DNA of 64,000 nt, from positions 1,488,001 to 1,552,000 of the forward strand of contig CBDBPL010000007.1 of assembly GCA_965208685.1 (NCBI GenBank), in the 5' to 3' direction. Each line of letters opens with the position of its first letter. Within the stretch, counting starts at the first letter, position 1. The notes beneath the pieces were generated by a model. The model was not told where the DNA came from and searched no databases. It saw only the letters and a program-made list of their open reading frames with translations. Positions 44,809 through 54,310 of this stretch are shown in pieces. The DNA is from JAJEFO01 sp965208685. Its GTDB lineage: Bacteria; Pseudomonadota; Alphaproteobacteria; Rhodobacterales; Rhodobacteraceae. A program made the position numbers and the translations under genes.

Positions 44809-46149
44809 CTAGCGGATGACGATGTTGTCGCCGAGCGTCGCCTTCAGCTCGGTCTCCGCATCCGCGATTGCGTCTGCAACCGTCTTCTGGCCGGTCCAGG
44901 CGGCCTCAAGGCCACTCCACATGATGCCGACATACTGCCCGAAGTTCACGTTGTTGGGCTGCGCCGTGGCATGCGGCAGCAGGCGTTCGGTCGCTTCCGA
45001 GGCCCAGCGGTCGTCGGCGTAGAGCGGCACGCTGGACTGCGACCTGGCGATGCCAAGGTGCGCCGACTTGATCGCGTGCAGCGTGTTGATCCGGGGCTCG
45101 GACGCGATGGTCACGAGCTCCGCCGCGAGGGCTTCGAGGTCCTCGTCACCCTGGTCGGTGATGAGATACATCAGCGGGTGGGTGATCGTGTTGGCCCTGC
45201 CGCCATCGCCGCCCGCGGGGATGAGCGTGAACTGGATGTTGCCGAAGAAGTCGTCGAGCCCCTCGCGTCCGGTGTAGCGCGCGTAGTGCCACGTCCCGCC
45301 GTGCCAAAGCCCGGCCTTGCCGCTGGCAACTTCGCCGTACCACTGGTCCCAGGGCGTGCCGATATGGTTCTTGCGCGTGACGCCCGCTTCGACGGCGTCC
45401 ACGAAGAACTGGTAGAAGTCGCTCATCGCGGCCCTGTCGAAGACCAGCTTGCCGTCCTCTTCTATCGTTCCGCCGAAGGAGAGGTAGAACTGCCAGTAGT
45501 CGGGGCCGTTTGACACGCGCGGATAGAATCCGTAGCCCGCCTCGACAAGCCCGGCATCCTGGATCTTCTTCGCGTCTTCGAGGACGTTCTGCAGCGTGTA
45601 TTCGCCCGCTTCCACCTTGCCCGGCAGCGCATCGATGTCGGCGTCGGAATAGCCGATCCCCCGCATGTGATCCTTCCAGAAGAAGAAGGGCCGGGATTCG
45701 GCGTCTTGCGGGATCCCGTAGACGATGCCGTTGAATGACGCGATGTCGATGAGGTTCTCGTACAGGTCGTTCAGCGGCCAGGAATCCAGGTCGACGTAGT
45801 CCTCGGCCGCGACGATCAAGCCGGCTTGCGCCCAGGGCGCGATGTCGGTGTGGCTGGTCACGACGATGTTGGGCGCGGTGCCCGACTCGGCAGACAGGGT
45901 GACGCCCTGCTTGAACTCCTCCCAGCCGTCGTAAGGCTTGCCCTCGATGGTGATGTTGAGCTCCTCGCCCCGAATGGCGGCCTCGTGCTTCAGGAGATCG
46001 GCAGCCATTGAAATTGCATCGATCCTGTAGTGGTCGTTGGGCCCGCTGCCCCCGGACCAGACGGAGATCGTGTAGTCCGCGGCGGCAGCCGCGGTTGCAC
46101 CCATGGCCAGTCCGACCACGGTTGCGCAGGCTCTCTTAGGTAGCGTCAT
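44809..46149 (-). CDS. Extracellular solute-binding protein family 1, copy 2
   Basis: 446 residues, identical in amino acid sequence to the copy at 41486-42826 despite seven silent base differences (for example at 44963, 44972, 45121 and 45332). Same ribosome site and signal peptide. Its own permease gene is destroyed, so it must deliver ligand to the complex encoded at 38232-41428, raising binding-protein dose, or respond to different regulation since only one operator remains. Confidence 0.93.
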   Translation of the reverse strand: MTLPKRACATVVGLAMGATAAAAADYTISVWSGGSGPNDHYRIDAISMAADLLKHEAAIRGEELNITIEGKPYDGWEEFKQGVTLSAESGTAPNIVVTSHTDIAPWAQAGLIVAAEDYVDLDSWPLNDLYENLIDIASFNGIVYGIPQDAESRPFFFWKDHMRGIGYSDADIDALPGKVEAGEYTLQNVLEDAKKIQDAGLVEAGYGFYPRVSNGPDYWQFYLSFGGTIEEDGKLVFDRAAMSDFYQFFVDAVEAGVTRKNHIGTPWDQWYGEVASGKAGLWHGGTWHYARYTGREGLDDFFGNIQFTLIPAGGDGGRANTITHPLMYLITDQGDEDLEALAAELVTIASEPRINTLHAIKSAHLGIARSQSSVPLYADDRWASEATERLLPHATAQPNNVNFGQYVGIMWSGLEAAWTGQKTVADAIADAETELKATLGDNIVIR

Positions 46150-46212
46150 GGTTCTTCCTCCAGGTAGTGACACGGACTGTCCGCCGTGCCGCATGCCATC
46201 GTAACAATGAAG

Positions 46213-46226
46213 TGAACACGTGTTCA
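46213..46226 (-). promoter_or_regulatory. Predicted LacI-family operator of copy 2
   Basis: Perfect palindrome TGAACACGTGTTCA, same as 42890-42903. The auxiliary half-match present at copy 1 is absent because the repeat ends 2 bp further on. Confidence 0.65.
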
Positions 46227-46228
46227 AG

Positions 46229-46581
46229 CAATTGCAGGCACGCCCTGACGATATCGGGCCACGGAAAGTGGCTCACGTAGCCGCGGGTGATCGCGTAGCG
46301 CCGGAAGCCGGCCAGACCGGCGCACTTGTTGACACGGTGCCGACAACCGGCACGAACTCGTCCGCAATGCGCGACTCGCGCCAGCGCTCTTGCTCGCCGC
46401 AGCGCCGGGGAGGGGGCCTCAAGCAGGTTCCCTCGTGCCGACGGGCCCAGACTCCTCACGTTCCTGCCCCATGGCAAGGGGCCCCGGGGCAACGTTCTTG
46501 ACGAGGCAAAGGATCGGTCGACACCGGCGCATTGGGTGAGGCAACGCGCCCTTCCGCATTGAACGCCGGGCAGGACCCGGA
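46229..46581. other. Intergenic region without a supported gene
   Basis: About 350 bp between the second binding-protein promoter and the convergent end of the lectin-like gene. Open frames here carry no motif I recognise. Confidence 0.45.
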
Positions 46582-47112
46582 TCAGCGCCTGATGATCCAC
46601 TTCTGGAACTGCATGTCCGTCTCTGTACACGCAGAGAATCCCAGATCGCGCGCCATGAAGGGACCGGCGGAGCGGCTGTTCGCGCCGACGCCCAGGCACT
46701 TTGTGTCGTCAAGCGACGGGCGGATCGTCATGGTTTCGGGATCGTAGAAGAACACTTGCGCGCCGGCCGTCTCGTCGCAATCGACCAACCCGAGCGGCTT
46801 GGACGGATCATCCGGATGCAGGTACGCCATGCACTTTCCCTCGAAGGCGACCGATGCGATCTGGCCGGTTGTCCCGGCAAGACGAAACTGCACGTCGCCG
46901 CCCTGAGGCTTGCACGAGTGGGCATGCAGGCGATCCGACAACCCGCGGCCGATCGTGTCGATGCACCACCCGAGACCGTCAGCCTCGTCCAGATTGTCCG
47001 CAAGGTGGATGACAGGTGCCGGCGTCCGGAGATCAGGCGGGGCGGCATTGCCCGCCGAGGCAGCGACTGACAGCATTGCCGTCGCAAGCACAAGGTTCGC
47101 TGCGATGCGCAT
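46582..47112 (-). CDS. Secreted ricin B-type beta-trefoil lectin-like protein
   Basis: 176 residues from ATG 47112 (GGGAGA ribosome site). Signal peptide of about 23 residues (NLVLATAMLSVAASAGNAA). The rest fits one beta-trefoil: GLGWCIDTIGRG, FEGKCMAYLHPDDPSKPLGL, VDCDETAGAQVFFYDPETM, TKCLGVGANSRSAGPFM and FQKWIIRR, with cysteines at positions typical of carbohydrate-binding trefoils. It is probably periplasmic or secreted and binds glycans; no catalytic domain is attached. Confidence 0.65.
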   Translation of the reverse strand: MRIAANLVLATAMLSVAASAGNAAPPDLRTPAPVIHLADNLDEADGLGWCIDTIGRGLSDRLHAHSCKPQGGDVQFRLAGTTGQIASVAFEGKCMAYLHPDDPSKPLGLVDCDETAGAQVFFYDPETMTIRPSLDDTKCLGVGANSRSAGPFMARDLGFSACTETDMQFQKWIIRR

Positions 47113-47353
47113 GTGTCTCCCTAACGCATTAGGCGCAAGCGTATTAACCTTCCGCGGTCGCAAATGCCAGGGCTTGCAGCATTGCATGCATCCGGCAAGG
47201 GCCGGAACCCGGTCAACGGTCCCTTGGAGGGCGCGACGGCCAGCCTGCGGCTTCACGGGCATGGCAACCGGCCTCGCAGGATTCTCTTCCAGGCCGCCAA
47301 CTTGACGTTGTCCATCGCTCGATGCCGCACATGGCTGCGGCCTTCCTTGCGGC

Positions 47354-48514
47354 TCAGGGATTCCGCCCGGCCTCGATCGCGTCGGTGAAGCGCTCGAACA
47401 GGTACATGCTGTCAACCGGTCCCGGGCTTGCCTCTGGGTGGTACTGGACCGAAAACACCGGACGGTCCGTCATCCGGATGCCGCAGTTCGATCCGTCAAA
47501 CAGCGAGACATGAGTCTCCTTCACGCCAGGCGGCAGGGTCTGGCTGTCGACCGTGAAACCGTGGTTCATGGACGTGATTTCGACCTTGCCGGTCTCGAGA
47601 TCCTTCACGGGATGGTTCGCGCCATGGTGCCCGTGATTCATCTTCACGGTCCGTGCGCCGAGGGCGAGGGCGAGCATCTGGTGCCCGAGGCAAATGCCAA
47701 AGACAGGCATGTTCGAACGTGCAAGCACGCCCTGGATCATGGGCACTGCATAGGAGCCGGTTGCCGCCGGGTCGCCAGGGCCGTTCGAGAGAAACAGCCC
47801 GTCGGGATCATGCGCCAGCACGTCATCTGCAGTGGCGGTTGCCGGCAGGACCGTGACGTCACATCCGGCCGTGGCCAGGCAGCGGAGGATGTTGCGCTTG
47901 GCTCCGTAGTCGATGGCGACGACCTTGTGCTTCGGGGCGTCCTGCTTGCCGAACCCTTCCGGCCAGGCCCAACGGGTCTCCGACCAGCGATAGCTTTGCG
48001 CACAGGTCACCTTCCTGGCAAGATCGAGACCCTCGAGACCCGGGAACTTGCGGGCTGACGCGACGAGTGCCTCGACATCGAATTCGCCGGATGGGTCATG
48101 CGCCAGGGCGATATGCGGCGCTCCCAGTTGCCGAATCGCGCGGGTGAGGCGCCTGGTGTCGATTCCGCCTATGCCGATGCGACCCCTGCGCGCCAGCCAG
48201 TCCGAAAGCGAACTGGTGGACCGCCAGTTGGACGGCGCCGTCGGATCCCACTTCACGACGAGACCTTCGGCCACCGGGTCGATGGCTTCGTCATCCTGGT
48301 CGTTGACGCCGACGTTGCCGACATGCGGAAAGGTGAAGACCACGATTTGTCCGGCGTAGGACGGATCGGTCATGATCTCCTGGTATCCAGTCATCGCCGT
48401 GTTGAAGCACAGCTCCGCCACAGTCGTCCCGACCGCACCGAATCCCTGGCCCCAAAAGACCGGTCCGTCGGCCAGGGCCAGGCAGGCGGTTGGGGTCTTG
48501 GCGGCTTCCGGCAT
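47354..48514 (-). CDS. carA: Carbamoyl-phosphate synthase, small (glutaminase) subunit
   Basis: 386 residues from ATG 48514. It hydrolyses glutamine and channels ammonia to CarB for arginine and pyrimidine synthesis. The N-terminal CarA domain has FNTAMTGYQEIMTDPSYAGQ and GIGGIDTRRLTRAIRQLG. The class I glutamine amidotransferase domain has LFLSNGPGDPAA, nucleophile Cys in VFGICLGHQMLALALG, and His/Glu in FSVQYHPEASPGP. Divergent from the yqeY homologue, an arrangement common in alphaproteobacteria. Confidence 0.97.
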   Translation of the reverse strand: MPEAAKTPTACLALADGPVFWGQGFGAVGTTVAELCFNTAMTGYQEIMTDPSYAGQIVVFTFPHVGNVGVNDQDDEAIDPVAEGLVVKWDPTAPSNWRSTSSLSDWLARRGRIGIGGIDTRRLTRAIRQLGAPHIALAHDPSGEFDVEALVASARKFPGLEGLDLARKVTCAQSYRWSETRWAWPEGFGKQDAPKHKVVAIDYGAKRNILRCLATAGCDVTVLPATATADDVLAHDPDGLFLSNGPGDPAATGSYAVPMIQGVLARSNMPVFGICLGHQMLALALGARTVKMNHGHHGANHPVKDLETGKVEITSMNHGFTVDSQTLPPGVKETHVSLFDGSNCGIRMTDRPVFSVQYHPEASPGPVDSMYLFERFTDAIEAGRNP

Positions 48515-48697
48515 TGGGTACCGTGGAGGTGAAGGACGATAAACGGTCGTGGGTTTACGAGGTTGCCAGAGAAGGGTCAAGGGGTAGAGAAAAATGACAA
48601 ATTGTTTGAAAACAATGTGTTACATGACATGACGCTTGTTGCAGTGGAGGCATGTGTGGGGTAGTCTTGTGACTTGCCACGGAACGTGGGGCTCGAG

Positions 48698-49165
48698 ATG
48701 GAACTCAGGCAACGGATCGATGCCGCATTGAAGCAAGCCATGCGCGAACGGGAAGCGGTCCGGCTTTCGACGCTAAGGCTGATCACCGCCGCCATCAAGG
48801 ATCGCGACATCGCCTGGCGAGCCAAGGGCGGAGATGCTGCGGATTCCGGTGTCGATTCCGAGGGCATCCTCGAGATACTCGGCAAGATGGTAAAGCAGCG
48901 CCAGGAATCTGCGCGTGCTTACGAGGAAGGCGGGCGGGTGGAACTGGCGGAAAGGGAACGCGCGGAAATCTCTGTCATCGAGGAATTCCTGCCAAGGCAG
49001 CTGGATGGGGCCGAGACGGAAGCTGCAGTGGAGGCGGCAATCGCCGAGACAGGCGCCACTTCGATCCGGGACATGGGAAAGGTCATGGGAGCCTTGAAGG
49101 CAAGGTACGCTGGCCGGATGGATTTTGGCGTCGTTGGACCAAAGGTACGGGAGCGCCTCGGGTAG
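48698..49165 (+). CDS. GatB/YqeY domain protein
   Basis: 155 residues from ATG 48698. YqeY proteins resemble the tRNA-binding tail of amidotransferase subunit GatB. Typical sequence: MELRQRIDAALKQAMREREA, LSTLRLITAAIKDRDIA, EEFLPRQLDGAETEAAVEAA, and GALKARYAGRMDFGVVGPKV. The divergent promoter region (48515-48697) contains the dyad ATTGTT-N4-AACAAT at 48601-48616. Confidence 0.92.
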   Translation: MELRQRIDAALKQAMREREAVRLSTLRLITAAIKDRDIAWRAKGGDAADSGVDSEGILEILGKMVKQRQESARAYEEGGRVELAERERAEISVIEEFLPRQLDGAETEAAVEAAIAETGATSIRDMGKVMGALKARYAGRMDFGVVGPKVRERLG

Positions 49166-49220
49166 CTGAACTTGCCACGCCGCTGCGCAACGGAAGACGC
49201 CGGCCGAGGAGAGCTCCGGT

Positions 49221-49694
49221 TCAGGCTCGGATGAGCCTCTGCAGCTCGGCATAGAGGTCCTTGCGTTCGGCAGGGGTCAGAAACGCGCCCAGCTCGACTT
49301 CTCGCCCGCCGCCCCGGAGCGTCAGGTAGTCCTCGACGGGCCCTTCGCTTGACAGATGCACCGTGACCCAGTGGGGCATGGCGTCCCATGTTCTTGCGGG
49401 GCGCTTCGGCGCTTTGCGCTCGAGGCGGACCCGTTCAGGCGAAAGCGTCAGTTCTTCGTGAACCTGCCGGTCGGCGCGGTTTGCCATGAGCGCTCGCCAC
49501 ACGCCTCCGACGGCCACGAACATGAACGCCAGCAGGATCCAGACCATTGGCGTTCCCAGAACCGCGAGGAGAGGCAGGGAGAGAAGCGCCGCCGTCGTCC
49601 CGATGAACCATGCGAAGCCTTGGGCCGTCATTGACTGCTGCGGCCAGAGGTCAAGCTTCCTTCCATGTGCGGTTTCGGTCCAACGATAGGGCAT
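49221..49694 (-). CDS. DUF2244 domain membrane protein
   Basis: 157 residues. Two adjacent membrane helices (about residues 27-70: FAWFIGTTAALLSLPLLAVL and VWILLAFMFVAVGGVW), then a basic cytoplasmic domain (LTLSPERVRLERK). The family is common near cytochrome oxidase genes in alphaproteobacteria, as here beside ctaD. Function not established. Confidence 0.85.
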   Translation of the reverse strand: MPYRWTETAHGRKLDLWPQQSMTAQGFAWFIGTTAALLSLPLLAVLGTPMVWILLAFMFVAVGGVWRALMANRADRQVHEELTLSPERVRLERKAPKRPARTWDAMPHWVTVHLSSEGPVEDYLTLRGGGREVELGAFLTPAERKDLYAELQRLIRA

Positions 49695-49828
49695 TTCCGC
49701 AACCGGGCTGGTCCCGCCAGCCCGCCTGGGCGGTTGGGACGGGTCTTCAGGGTATGGCGCGACAGCGGCGCCGCACCGGTGGCAAGGGCGCAGCTGGACC
49801 GCAGGTCACATGTGGCAACGGCAATGCA

Positions 49829-51490
49829 CTAGTGTGAGTGACCTCGATCCCAGTCCTCGCGCTTTGGCAACGTCTCGAAAGTGTGCGCCGGCGGCGGGGT
49901 CGGGAGCGTCCACTCGAGCGTGTCCGCGTGCTCGTTCCAGTAGCTCTTCTCCGAAATCGGCCGCCCGGCGAGGATCGTGTAGACCACGATTCCGATGAAC
50001 AGCAGGAACGAGGCGAACGCGAGGAAGGCGCCCAGGCTGGAGATCTCGTTCCAGTAGGCGAACGCTTCGGGATAGTCGATGTAGCGGCGCGGCATGCCCT
50101 GGCGGCCGAGGAAGTGCTGCGGGAAGAAGGTGATGTTGGCGCCGATGAACATCGTCCAGAACTGGATCTTGCCGAGCCACTCGGGATACTGGCGACCGCA
50201 CATCTTGCCGATCCAGTAGTACATGCCGGCGAAGATCGCGAAGACGGCGCCGAGCGACATCACGTAGTGGAAGTGCGCCACGACGTAGTAGGTGTCGTGG
50301 TAGGCCCGGTCGATGCCGGCCTGCGCAAGCACGATGCCGGTCACGCCGCCAACGGTGAAGAGGAACAGGAAGCCGAAGGCATAGAGCATCGGCGTCTTGA
50401 ACTCGATCGAGCCGCCCCACATCGTGGCGATCCACGAGAAGATCTTCACGCCCGTCGGCACCGCTATGACCATCGTCGCCAGCATGAAATAGGTCTGCTG
50501 GGTCAGGCTCATGCCCACGGTGTACATGTGGTGCGCCCATACGACGAAGCCGAGCGCGCCGATCGCGATCAGCGCCCAAACCATCGGCAGGTAGCCGAAG
50601 ACGGGCTTGCGGCTGAAGGTGGAGATGACGTGACTTATGATGCCGAATCCCGGAAGGATGATGATGTAGACTTCAGGGTGGCCGAAGAACCAGAGAATGT
50701 GCTGATAGAGAATGGGATCGCCGCCGCCTTCGGCCTGGAAGAAGGTGGTGCCGAAGTTCCGGTCGGTCAGCAGCATGGTGATGGCGCCGGCCAGAACGGG
50801 CAGTGACAGCAGGATCAGCCATGCCGTCACGAAGATCGACCATGCAAAGAGCGGCACCTTGAAGAGCGTCATCCCGGGAGCCCGCATGTTCAGGAACGTC
50901 GTGATCATGTTGATCGCGCCGAGGACCGATGACGCGCCGGAAAGGTGCACCGCGAAGATCGCCAGATCCATCGAGAAGCCCTGTTCGGAGGTCGAGAGAG
51001 GCGGATAGAGCACCCACCCGACTCCGGATCCCGTCTGGCCGTTGCCGCCGGGGGTGAGCACGCTGGCAATCGCGAGCGACGATCCGGCGACATACAGCCA
51101 GTAGCTGAGGTTGTTCATGCGCGGGAAGGCCATGTCCGGCGCGCCGATGTGCAAGGGCATGAAGAAGTTGCCGAAGCCGCCGAACATGGCCGGGATGACG
51201 ACGAAGAACATCATCAGGATTCCGTGCGCGGTCACGAGGACGTTCCAGAGGTGGCCGTTTGGCGCACAGGTGCCGTCCGCGATCAGCCTTGCCCCCTCGG
51301 CGCACATGAACTGGACGCCGGGGTCCTTCAGTTCCATGCGCATGTAGACCGTGAAGGCGACCGCGACGAAGCCGACGATGGATGCCGTGAACAGGTAGAG
51401 GATCCCGATGTCCTTGTGGTTCGTCGACATGAACCAGCGTTCGAAGAACCCGGGCTTGTGATCGTGCTCGTGTACGACGGCGTCGGCCAT
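49829..51490 (-). CDS. ctaD: Cytochrome c oxidase subunit I (aa3 type)
   Basis: 553 residues from ATG 51490 with AGGAGG upstream. Catalytic haem-copper subunit that reduces O2 at the inner membrane, with twelve membrane helices. Key features: low-spin haem ligand region VTAHGILMMFFVVIPAMFGG, CuB and the Tyr-His crosslink in LWFFGHPEVYIIILPGFG, further CuB histidines in VVWAHHMYTVG, haem ligands in YYVVAHFHYVMSLGAV. The D- and K-channel context is typical of A-type oxidases. Other oxidase subunit genes are not adjacent. Confidence 0.97.
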   Translation of the reverse strand: MADAVVHEHDHKPGFFERWFMSTNHKDIGILYLFTASIVGFVAVAFTVYMRMELKDPGVQFMCAEGARLIADGTCAPNGHLWNVLVTAHGILMMFFVVIPAMFGGFGNFFMPLHIGAPDMAFPRMNNLSYWLYVAGSSLAIASVLTPGGNGQTGSGVGWVLYPPLSTSEQGFSMDLAIFAVHLSGASSVLGAINMITTFLNMRAPGMTLFKVPLFAWSIFVTAWLILLSLPVLAGAITMLLTDRNFGTTFFQAEGGGDPILYQHILWFFGHPEVYIIILPGFGIISHVISTFSRKPVFGYLPMVWALIAIGALGFVVWAHHMYTVGMSLTQQTYFMLATMVIAVPTGVKIFSWIATMWGGSIEFKTPMLYAFGFLFLFTVGGVTGIVLAQAGIDRAYHDTYYVVAHFHYVMSLGAVFAIFAGMYYWIGKMCGRQYPEWLGKIQFWTMFIGANITFFPQHFLGRQGMPRRYIDYPEAFAYWNEISSLGAFLAFASFLLFIGIVVYTILAGRPISEKSYWNEHADTLEWTLPTPPPAHTFETLPKREDWDRGHSH

Positions 51491-51761
51491 CCATGCCTCC
51501 TGAAGTCGCTGCTTCTGCAAAGCGGCGGCGGGCCGCCGCGTCTTTGGTGCCCCTTTTACGGCCATGATCCGGGCTGAGCAATGGCGTATGGGCGCAAGGC
51601 GGCGACAAAATTTGTCCCTGTTGTCGCACCTGCGGCACGCGCGCGTTCCGTGTTGGGCTGGTGCGGACGGGGCGCGCAAGACCGAATTTCGACATGCCAT
51701 GTCGCATTTCGCTCAGAACGGCGGGAGCGTCCCGGCAAATTCTGCCTCAAGGAGAATCGCC

Positions 51762-52634
51762 ATGACCGTCAGGCTCGAGAACGGCCGCCTTTCAGAGGAA
51801 GACGTCGCGAAGTACTGGCGAGACGGGTTTCTCTTTCCGGTCCCCGTCTTCACTGCAGAGGAGGTCGCCGCTGCGCGGACTTCCCTGGAAGACATGGAAC
51901 GGGACTGGCTGGACGGGGGCCTCCCCTTGCCCCTCAACACGTACAAGCGCGTGAACGCGCAGGTGGTCATGCCGTTCCTGGTCGGCATCGCCCGCAGCCC
52001 CGCGATCCTGGACGTGGTCGAGGGCATCCTGGGTCCGGACATCCTGATCTATGCGGCGGAGTTCTTCATCAAGGAGCCCAGGACGGCGTCAATTGTCAGC
52101 ATGCACCAGGATCTCACCTATTGGGGCCTGGGAGCGATTGACGGTCTTGTGACGGCCTGGCTGGCGCTTTCGCCCGCAACCGTGGAATCCGGCTGCATGG
52201 ACTTCGTGCGGGGCAGCCACAGGCAGCCGATCCTGCCACACGAAGACACGTTCGACGCGAACAACCTCTTGAGCAGAGGCCAGGAGGTCAAGGTCGACAT
52301 TGCCGACGAGGACAAGACGCCGATCATGCTGGAACCAGGGGAAATGAGCCTCCATCACGGGCTGACCATACATGGTTCAGGGCCGAACGGCTCGGACGAC
52401 CGGCGCATCGGTTGCGTGATCCGCTACGTGCGCCCCGACATGGAGCAGAAGGTCGGGGCCGCTGACTATGCGATGGCGGCGCGCGGCGAGGACCGGTTCG
52501 GGAACTTCATCCACACGCCCGCGCCAAGCTTGCTCTTTGCGCCCGAATCCCTTGAACTCTACGACAGCATGCGGGCCGCACAGTCCGAGGTCATGATGAA
52601 AGACGCCAAGAAACCGACGGAGATCTATTCCTGA
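51762..52634 (+). CDS. Phytanoyl-CoA dioxygenase-family Fe(II)/2-oxoglutarate oxygenase, PhnY-like
   Basis: 290 residues from ATG 51762 with AAGGAGA 7 nt upstream. The double-stranded beta-helix oxygenase has the iron facial triad His and Asp in SMHQDLTYWGLG (about residue 112) and distal His in SLHHGLTIHGSGPN. The 2OG-binding Arg is in DRRIGCVIRYVRPD. PhnY belongs to this PhyH family and hydroxylates the alpha carbon of aminoethylphosphonate. The 1-bp overlap (TGATG) with an HD-domain oxygenase-like gene is the arrangement of phnY-phnZ. The actual substrate is not proven. Confidence 0.82.
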   Translation: MTVRLENGRLSEEDVAKYWRDGFLFPVPVFTAEEVAAARTSLEDMERDWLDGGLPLPLNTYKRVNAQVVMPFLVGIARSPAILDVVEGILGPDILIYAAEFFIKEPRTASIVSMHQDLTYWGLGAIDGLVTAWLALSPATVESGCMDFVRGSHRQPILPHEDTFDANNLLSRGQEVKVDIADEDKTPIMLEPGEMSLHHGLTIHGSGPNGSDDRRIGCVIRYVRPDMEQKVGAADYAMAARGEDRFGNFIHTPAPSLLFAPESLELYDSMRAAQSEVMMKDAKKPTEIYS

Positions 52635-53251
52635 TGGAGCAGGTCAAGTTCACGGCCATGAAAGATGGCGACAAGGAAGACTACGAGTTTCTGTCCGTGC
52701 ACGAGGTCGAATACGCCAAGGGCACGGCCGATCGGCTTCTGAAGGCCCTCGTGCTGCTTGACGAGAGCCTGTCCGGCTACCGGGTCACGCGGCTCGGGCA
52801 TTCGCTTCAGTCCGCGACGCGGGCCTGGCGCGACGGGGCCGACACGGACTGGGTGGTTTCCGCTCTCCTGCACGACGTGGGCGACATTTTCGCGCCCTAC
52901 AATCACGACGAGTACGCCGCGGCGATCCTCAAGCCGTTCGTGCGCGAGCAGTGCACCTGGGTGGTCAAGACGCACGGCGACTTCCAGCTCCTGTATTTTG
53001 GCATGCATGTGGGAGCGGATCCCATGAAGCGCGACAGGCACAGGGACCACATCTATTTCGACGACTGCGCAGAGTTCTGCGAGCGCTGGGACCAGTCGAG
53101 CTTTGATCCAGACTATGACACGAAGCCGCTCTCGTTCTTCGAGCGGATGGTGCACGAGACATTTGCCCGGGACGCCTACGACCCGGCCGTGCTGCGAAAG
53201 GGCGAGCGCGAGCCTCTGGTTGATTCGAAAAGGGCGGCACAGAGAACCTGA
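52634..53251 (+). CDS. HD-domain protein, PhnZ/TmpB-like candidate diiron oxygenase
   Basis: 205 residues. HD-superfamily ligands appear in order: His of RLGHSLQSATRAW, the HD pair of SALLHDVGDIFAPYNHDEYA (plus a further His), His of VVKTHGDFQLLYFG, and an Asp around SFDPDYDTKPLSF. PhnZ and TmpB are mixed-valence diiron oxygenases of this size that cleave 1-hydroxyphosphonates to phosphate. The GHSLQSA motif and partnership with a PhyH oxygenase support that activity over a plain phosphohydrolase. It could release phosphate or an amino acid from an organophosphonate. Confidence 0.75.
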   Translation: MEQVKFTAMKDGDKEDYEFLSVHEVEYAKGTADRLLKALVLLDESLSGYRVTRLGHSLQSATRAWRDGADTDWVVSALLHDVGDIFAPYNHDEYAAAILKPFVREQCTWVVKTHGDFQLLYFGMHVGADPMKRDRHRDHIYFDDCAEFCERWDQSSFDPDYDTKPLSFFERMVHETFARDAYDPAVLRKGEREPLVDSKRAAQRT

Positions 53252-53383
53252 GCGCGAATGCGCTGTGCGCGAGCCGAGGCGGCCGGCTGGTGCGGCCGGC
53301 GACGGCTTGTCACGGGGCGCGTCGCTGGGGCGGCGCCCGATCCGTTTCGGGGGCATGCATCAAGCCAGGCCTGCCACGGCGAT

Positions 53384-54046
53384 TCAGTCGCGGGCCGAGT
53401 TGCCGAACACCTGGCTGAACGTCTTCTTCAGCGCGACATCCACATCCGCCAGGGTCACGGGCAGGCCGAGGTCGACGAGCGAGGTCACGCCATGTCCCGA
53501 GACGCCGCAGGGCACGATGCCGTCAAAGTGCGACAGGTCGGGCTCCACGTTGATTGAAATGCCGTGGAACGAGATCCACTTCCGCAATCGAATTCCGAGC
53601 GCGGCGATCTTGTCGTCCCTCGGCGTTCCGTCCGGAAGGGGCGGCTTCTCGGGTCTTGACACCCACACGCCGACGCGTCCCTCACGCCGTTCTCCCTTGA
53701 CGTTGAACTCGGCAAGCGTGGAGATGATCCACTCCTCCAGGTCGTGCACGAATTTCCGCACGTCCTGTCCACGGGCCGCCACGTCCAGCATCACGTAGGC
53801 CACCCTTTGACCGGGCCCATGATAGGTGTACTGGCCACCGCGCCTGCTTTGATGAACCGGGAAGCGAGCCGGGTCCTTCAGGTCCGTCTCGTTGGCAGAC
53901 GTGCCAGCAGTATAGAGCGGGGGATGCTCAAGAAGCCAGATCGCCTCGTGAGCGTCGCCCGCGCGGATACGTGACGCGCGGTCTTCCATGAAGGCGACCG
54001 CCGTCAGGTAGTCTTGCAATTTGTCCGACTGGATCCATTCGACCAT
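53384..54046 (-). CDS. lipB: Octanoyltransferase (lipoate-protein ligase B)
   Basis: 220 residues from ATG 54046; the open frame continues upstream to 54145 without support. It transfers octanoate from acyl carrier protein to lipoyl domains. Signature RRGGQYTYHGPGQRVAYVML, Lys/His region KIAALGIRLRKWISFHGISI, and the catalytic Cys in FDGIVPCGVSGHGVTSL. Single gene next to tRNA-Leu. Confidence 0.95.
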   Translation of the reverse strand: MVEWIQSDKLQDYLTAVAFMEDRASRIRAGDAHEAIWLLEHPPLYTAGTSANETDLKDPARFPVHQSRRGGQYTYHGPGQRVAYVMLDVAARGQDVRKFVHDLEEWIISTLAEFNVKGERREGRVGVWVSRPEKPPLPDGTPRDDKIAALGIRLRKWISFHGISINVEPDLSHFDGIVPCGVSGHGVTSLVDLGLPVTLADVDVALKKTFSQVFGNSARD

Positions 54047-54310
54047 TGCGTCCGCTCCGACAGCAGTTCGGATTCGATCCTTGTGCGATTGCCGCCGACA
54101 ATGCCTGTCAAGTGCTCGTGTATCCAATGGGCCTGTCAATGCCAACGCCGGGATCGGCCGCTTATGGCGAGAGCCTGGGTGCCGGTAGAAGTTCAGGCGA
54201 CTGGCCAGTCTGACCCGTTGCGCGGCTGACGGTCGGTCCTTTTTTGATTGTTCGCCTCTTCACAAGTCCGCAAACGCTCGCTAAGAGGCGAAGGTTCCAA
54301 GCCGGTGCGT

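Larger units (their letters stand above)
44698..46228. repeat. Direct repeat copy 2 of 1531 bp
   Basis: Second copy of 41375-42905. Similarity ends sharply at both borders: on the left into diverged permease sequence, on the right just after the first LacI-type palindrome, losing the second operator. Confidence 0.95.

Noticed and set aside
46136..46699. 187-codon minus-strand frame crossing the second binding-protein promoter
   Set aside because: It runs antisense-free but through the operator and ribosome site of the binding-protein gene, has no motif and its right half overlaps the lectin gene in another frame.
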